Positions 58,967 to 64,000 of a DNA stretch of 64,000 bases are shown in pieces (position 1 is the stretch's first letter; each line of letters opens with the position of its first letter). Origin of the DNA: Platerodrilus igneus (Eukaryota > Arthropoda > Insecta > Coleoptera > Lycidae); contig JARFIW010000139.1 of the NCBI GenBank assembly GCA_036346225.1, positions 7,502,001-7,566,000 of the forward strand, read 5' to 3'. The notes under the pieces were generated by a model. That model made no database searches and had not been told where the DNA came from. It saw nothing but the letters and a program-made list of their open reading frames with translations. The translations under genes and the position numbers were made by a program.

Positions 58967-59412
58967 GACAATGCTGGAGAACAGGATAAAGCGAAACGAG
59001 TAAAAAGTCAGGAAAAGGAACCAAAGCTTGGTGCAGATTATCAGTGGTTCGTGTCCGTGTACAGCGGTATTGGGAAAGCACGATTTGGGTTTAACGAAAA
59101 AGACCAAAGAAATCTATTTGATATGCCGCCGAAATACTCTCTTGTACAATGCATAGTGACGGATCTGAATATGACCCTCAGGATTGCTACGGTGTTTAAA
59201 TGTAAGTTTGGTGGTCTGGACCAGCTTACCCTACAACAACCAGAGGTGGGCAAAACCATACACCATGCTCGAATTTACTACCTACTGACAAACCAATTGT
59301 CCTCTAGTAAACATAATTACCAGAACCTGTGGGAAGCATTAGTGGATCTCAAAGACTAAGTACGAAACATGCTTCCAGAAGACCGGTGTCCAAATCTTGG
59401 TATACGCTTTAA
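58967..59412 (+). pseudogene. Macro domain (OARD1/TARG1-like) fused downstream of gypsy integrase
   Basis: In the same frame as the integrase C-terminus, past one TAA, a Lys/Glu-rich linker (58967-59040) leads to V-S-V-Y-S-G-I-G, then N-L-F-D-M-P-P-K-Y-S-L-V-Q-C-I, D-L-N-M-T-L-R-I-A, F-K-C-K-F-G-G-L-D-Q-L, R-I-Y-Y-L-L-T and Y-Q-N-L-W-E-A-L. The order and spacing match the macro domain of the ADP-ribose-acylester hydrolase group. The G-A-G of the ligand-binding loop (M-G-A-G-I-A in the family) is T-L-R here. After a TAA at 59357 the frame shifts and only the final strand V-Q-I-L-V-Y-A-L remains (59388-59411), so the stretch with the conserved I-G-C-G-L-D loop is deleted. It is non-functional in this copy. 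The relation to Pol is the notable point. Confidence 0.7.
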
Positions 59413-59557
59413 CCCAAATGAGATGGCACCCGTTATTAAGAGTGTCGATTGCTATTTCTATCAATATGGGAAATGTAAAAAATAGCTTCGATTGTTCCTA
59501 TCGTCACAGGGACATCCAACTTCCGGTACAGGAAATGTTCTGGTACAGAACAGCTTT

Positions 59558-59580
59558 AAAAAGGGGAGCAGTATAACAGT
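59558..59580 (+). promoter_or_regulatory. Polypurine tract and putative start of the gypsy 3' LTR
   Basis: aaaaaggggagcag (59558-59571) directly precedes tataacag, which resembles the tgtaaca start of gypsy LTRs with one change. This is the expected place for the plus-strand primer, downstream of Pol. No second LTR is present in the window, so the LTR end cannot be set. Confidence 0.6.
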
Positions 59581-62170
59581 AATTAAGAAGTATATAGAAC
59601 ACTCTGGAAATTACGCTTATTCGTTTTTAACTAAAGCGATAAGAGAGAATTATTCATAGGGATCGTACTACAATTATTTGTTTTGTGATAAACAGGATGA
59701 TTAATAGGTATCGTAATACAATAGGTTTGATAACGCACACACTAGATTGTTTTCTCGATTTACCTAAAGTAAAGGATTATTGTATATAACTACGAGCCCC
59801 GTTGCGATAGATCACTATTAGTTTGAACTCGGTCGTAATAAATGTTTGATGTACATAAATTAATTTACATACAATTTCTCTTACGTGATATACATGTGCT
59901 ATTTAAATAAATTACCAGTAAATTAGTACTGCAATAGTATTTAAAAGATTAAATTAGTACCTACAAATAGTGAATAAGACTTTGTACATATTTGTGGTTA
60001 TGAAGGATAATTATTTGACTTGTATTTATTGGTAGTAAAGTACAATTAAAGAACAATTTCATTCTAGTTTATTTCTTATCAGCTTCGTAGTTAATAATCG
60101 TTTTTGATATATTTAAGCAACATTTCAATAAAATATAATGTCACTTGCATCGTTGTTTAGTTTATTTGTAACTTCCGAATATTTTTTTACTGATATTTTA
60201 TTAACAATAATGTCTGACCTTTATGAATGTGGATTTGCCTTGCAATAGTAGCGAATGAGACAATTAGAGAACTATTTAAATCGATTAAACGTCTACCCCA
60301 AATCGGAAAAAGGGCTGTAATTAAAAACAAGTAGGGAACTTACTTGCTTATAATAATATATGTTAGAGTTTTCTTAGTATGTTCGAAAGATTGACGTTGC
60401 CAAGGTTTTATAATTTTTGTAAGTATTTGAAGTCATTATTTTCGATGCTTGTGAGTTCCTTAAAAATACTTATAATTATATTTCATTTTAATAGTTTCGG
60501 TACTAGTAAATTCTACAAGTAGGATTAGGTTATTTCCTTTAAGAAATATGATTTTTAGGTTACTACAATTTTGATCTAAGGTACATTTATTTTATCATAT
60601 ATGATTTATATTCAAAGGTTGTCAAATTTACTATGTCCGCTTTTAAAGACTATAGATGATGTCAGCGTCGGAATTTCATTCTAAATTTTTGCAGTTTGTT
60701 ATTCATTTGTTTTGATTAGTAATGAATTATATTGGCGCGTCAATGATCTCATCGTCTGAGCGCAAAGATATGTCATATATAAATTTCAACTGACTCAAAT
60801 AAATGGAAAGTCCGAGGTTTTGGTTAAGTTAAGCGATATTTAAGTTTGAGTAGATGTGTAGGTTAGATAGAAAAAACGACACCAGGTATTTTCATTTTGC
60901 CGTCTTAATTCATCCATCCGAAGTTTGCTGAGAATGTCTCGAATTATTTTGGGAAGGGTAGATCCATTTTCATAGAACACTTCGTACGTAACATTCAAAC
61001 TATCAGCATGCCATTTTAGTAGGTTAGTTACCTTGACTAGAGGTTATCGAACAATGCTAAAAGCAGTCTAACTATGTTCGGATAATACACTACCAAGCGG
61101 GTTAGTTTCAATTTTAGGGGCACGTTGGTTCCCTTATCGACAATCTTGTGTTGTAAATATTCATGTTGAAGATGACGAAGTCCCTCTAGTCATTTCATGA
61201 TATCAAACGTAACGATAGTCAATCACCTATCAAGTATTTATAAATACATCTGCTTCCAGAGAAAGAGGGAGAGAGAGAGAAAGAGAGAAAGAGAGCGTTT
61301 GTACAAAAAAAATTTGAAATTTATTGCATGAACCGATGAAACGTACTTTCTGCGTGTTTATGTTAAGATTTCTAGTTAAGTAAATTTGCAATATATTTGA
61401 TTTTTAATACTTGCTTAACTCTGTATTAGGTATTTGTAGTAAAAACTTAAGTGTGCTATACAGTTTGAAACAGGTTCTGTATAATAGTGTTTTTTGTTTC
61501 CATTAATGCAACGGTATAGTTGCAGTTTTGCGGTAATAAATTGTTTTGCAATTACCTAGAAGCGTTATTGAATATTCAGGTCATTTAACATTGGCTTTTA
61601 GAAACATTTTCTGCAGCTAACAGTTTCAGATGTGTTAGTATGATTAAGGTTTGTTTCATATTTAAGGAATTGTCCTTAATGATTTTTCAGGTACATTTTT
61701 AAGCCACAATCACTCTCCTATTTTCAGATTTTGACATCCTCTTGTTGTTCTTTCTAGGACTCTTCCCTAGTAACTCTGCGAGATTAGGTTGCGTTTAAGG
61801 TATTTCTCGATCAAGACATTTCATCCCTATAGCATTCTGGGACCCTCTTTAAACAGTTAAACTACCCGTCCCACCGAGTTAGTTGGCAACCCTTTTGTTA
61901 CTTCAGTCGAGGTTTTCGGTATTTTACCGAAACAGGATTTTTAACGAAGTACTTCACCGAGTTTTCTGTGAATTTCCGGCTAGATATTCTAAGAGCCAAA
62001 ACTGTACGTAACAACCTTTAAAGAACTAAGATTATAATCTTGTCCATTTTTTTGTCGTTCTCATTTTTAATATCTTAAATTACGTTATACCTATTAAAGT
62101 AGCGACAAAAGCTGTTCTTAACGCTATACTACAGTAATGTTCTTTATAGTATGGAAATATTATTTTTAAG
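59581..62170. other. Interval without recognised genes, partly gypsy LTR
   Basis: The first few hundred bases are probably the gypsy 3' LTR. The remainder is AT-rich without domains, element ends or RNA genes that I can recognise, apart from a GA microsatellite. Confidence 0.45.
61258..61297 (+). repeat. (GA)n/(GAAA) microsatellite
   Basis: About 40 bp of interrupted GA dinucleotides. Confidence 0.9.
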
Positions 62171-62182
62171 CCAGAATGTGAA

Positions 62183-63009
62183 TTATTCTTCTTAATCTTC
62201 TTTGGGTATTAAACCACTCATAGTTTTTAAAATTATCTTTATTAACGTTTCGATCCATAACCTAGGATCGTTTTCAAAATAATAAAAATTTCAAGTTTGA
62301 CATTTATGACATAAATTGAAGGTGACTTTGATTTGATTTACAACCATATACAATCTCCGTTAAACAGTATTGGTATCTGACAAGTGTAAACCCGCCATAG
62401 GGTCGCCTCAGATCCATATACAACCTTCATAGAACAACATTGGTATCTGACAAGTGTAAACCCACCATAAGGTTACCTCAGAACAATGTTAAAATCTACC
62501 AAAGAGGTAGCCTAAATCATAATGATTTCCACTTCAAAATAAATATAAAAAAACGACTACTTAAGCCTTTTAATAATGCAATTGCACACTTCTTTAATAA
62601 CCATCCTCTAAATTGTATAAATAGAAACATGTTAAAAAATGTTTTCTAATTCCCAAGTTATTGAATTTTTACAATAAAAATTAATCAGCTGATTTCACGT
62701 TAAGCGTATTGGCTACCTAAAAAAGTTGGTCCCAGGCCGTAACACAAATTGAAGGCAATTATTCATTTAAACTTTAAAAATTTTTGCTTAGTGTACTCAA
62801 ACCAAATATTTCAAACATCAATAAATCAAAGTCACCTTCAATTTATGTCATAAATGTCAAACTTGAAATTTTTATTATTTTGAAAACGATCCTAGGTTAT
62901 GGATCGAAACGTTAATAAAGATAATTTTAAAAACTATGAGTGGTTTAATACCCAAAGAAGATTAAGAAGAATACTAAACAAACCACAACAAACATACAGG
63001 GAGTATTTA
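62183..63009. mobile_element. Element with identical 150-bp inverted arms (Penelope-derived or foldback)
   Basis: 62185-62334 and 62823-62972 are inverted copies with no difference that I could find. A 12-bp direct repeat CCAGAATGTGAA flanks the whole (62171-62182, 63010-63021). Each arm has a small hairpin, gatcc-taggttat-ggatc followed by gaaacgtt, like the conserved end motif of some Penelope-like elements. The right side has 37 extra bases between arm and repeat. The interior has an ~84-bp partial duplication (ggtatctgacaagtgtaaac at 62370 and 62442) and a 69-codon frame without recognised domain. Confidence 0.75.
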
Positions 63010-63021
63010 CCAGAATGTGAA

Positions 63022-64000
63022 GTTGTAAAAATTAATAATTTTGCACCAAACTGAAATATAACCGAAAATATAGATTTCAGGTATTTTGGATGAGACTGTC
63101 GAAAAAGACGGTTTTGTAAATAATTTTTTCGTGTACGTTAGAAATTCTTTTCCTGCGAACCTTCGATCAATAACAGCAGATCAGTAAAGTTCTGAATACT
63201 TTAAGTACGCCGAACTATGGTTAAGTCATAGTAAGAAAAATAATTAGTTCGATGTAAAAAAAGACAAATAAATAAATATCAGTTTCAGTATCTTGGTTTT
63301 ATTTTTGAAAATTTGATACAATGTATGATGACGTAGAAACTACAAACTTTAGAATCGTGTTACAAAAATTATGAAAATATTTTGAGAATTTTTGATGTGA
63401 GAATTCTAGTGTTTGGCAGAGGAAAACTGTTATTCAGACACGAAGTGTCTTTGTTTAATTGGAAATTACGAAATACCCGCTTTTTTTTTAAATGTAAAAC
63501 AAACCTTTTTTAAATTCTAAAGAGTGAAGCATTTTTGCCCTTGGTTAAATTGACATGAGTGTATCTGCTAACTCTAGACTTTACTCCAGCATTAAAGCGA
63601 TGAACAAAGGGGTTTATTGTAAAACTAAGATGTGAGACAATCAAAATTAGGCGCCACTATACCCATTTAAACATTAGTTGTTATAACCCTAGGGATGGTA
63701 TAGGGACCTTAAGGTAAGTAAAAAAGATTAACTATAAACAAAGTATGCCTAAAATAGAAACAAGTTAGTAAAATACAACATAAGGCAGCAGTTTGAGTCG
63801 CAAACTAATATTTAAATAAGTAATATTTAGTTGAGCCTCTGAAGGTTTCAAGACTTTTCAATTACCACTCACGTACATCTAGAGCACCACAATAAAAGAT
63901 GTGTACTTACATACGAAACATATATTACCTAATTAATAAATTTCATAATTGAACAATAAAAAAACTCTATGCTTAAAACCAATTACCAAAATTAAATTCT
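63022..64000. other. AT-rich interval, no gene recognised
   Basis: No coding domain, element border or RNA gene seen. Confidence 0.5.

Noticed and set aside
59572..59900. Precise 3' LTR of the gypsy element
   Set aside because: The start is plausible, but no second LTR copy exists in the window, so the end cannot be defined.
62870..62930. Complete hammerhead ribozyme in the inverted arms
   Set aside because: A gatcc/ggatc stem followed by gaaa is present, but the CTGANGA core is not, so only a resemblance is claimed.

Overview
The window looks like repeat-rich, AT-rich nuclear DNA from an arthropod, most likely an insect. There are no operons or bacterial signals. Coding matter is spliced or decayed, and the recognisable families (BEL/Pao, Ty3/gypsy, Penelope-like, hAT, IS630-Tc1-mariner, pogo/Tigger, PIF/Harbinger, LINEs, tRNA-derived SINEs) are the usual arthropod mix. 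Almost all long open frames belong to transposable elements (TEs). I found one candidate host gene: a minus-strand first exon (ATG near 21990) and second exon (20960-21327) encoding the start of a PR/SET (PRDM-like) domain. The splice phases match and the donor is good. Its remaining exons were not found.

Layout. 1-2230: AT-rich, with a 21-bp repeat. 2239-4320: complete hAT-type element with 8-bp target duplications. 4600-8045: decayed LINE reverse-transcriptase pieces on both strands and tandem LINE tails. 8048-9870: foldback element followed by tRNA-derived SINE copies. 10013-19911: one ancient multi-copy arthropod gene or transposon gene (E1) split by three later DNA transposons (mariner-like A, mariner-like B, pogo/Tigger), two of which carry insertions of their own. 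20960-22080: PR-domain exons. 23136-30929: mariner-like C holding a second hAT copy, which in turn holds a Penelope-like element. 33519-42048: a second element of the E1 type (E2) split by a 5-kb BEL/Pao element with near-identical LTRs and a TSD of ATGAG. 42266-43189: non-autonomous hAT-like element with a perfect 8-bp TSD. 44490-45020: PIF/Harbinger remnant. 45413-46085: large foldback. 46480-47520: LINE pieces. 48000-57900: anomalous, homopolymer-rich, strand-skewed sequence with an inverted duplication and a 124-base T run; I suspect unpolished or chimeric assembly. 58150-59580: 3' end of a Ty3/gypsy element. 62183-63009: element with identical 150-bp inverted arms and a 12-bp TSD.

The most interesting signal is at 58150-59415. 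The gypsy integrase is followed, in the same reading frame past a single TAA, by a macro domain resembling the OARD1/TARG1 (ADP-ribose hydrolase) group, and then by a polypurine tract. This suggests a retrotransposon Pol with a C-terminal ADP-ribose-binding module. The copy here is decayed: the integrase second Asp is Asn and the macro-domain phosphate-binding Gly-rich loop is lost. The second theme is stratigraphy. Nested insertions with readable target duplications let the order of events be reconstructed, and in two places the interrupted host reading frame rejoins exactly when the insertion and one TSD copy are removed.
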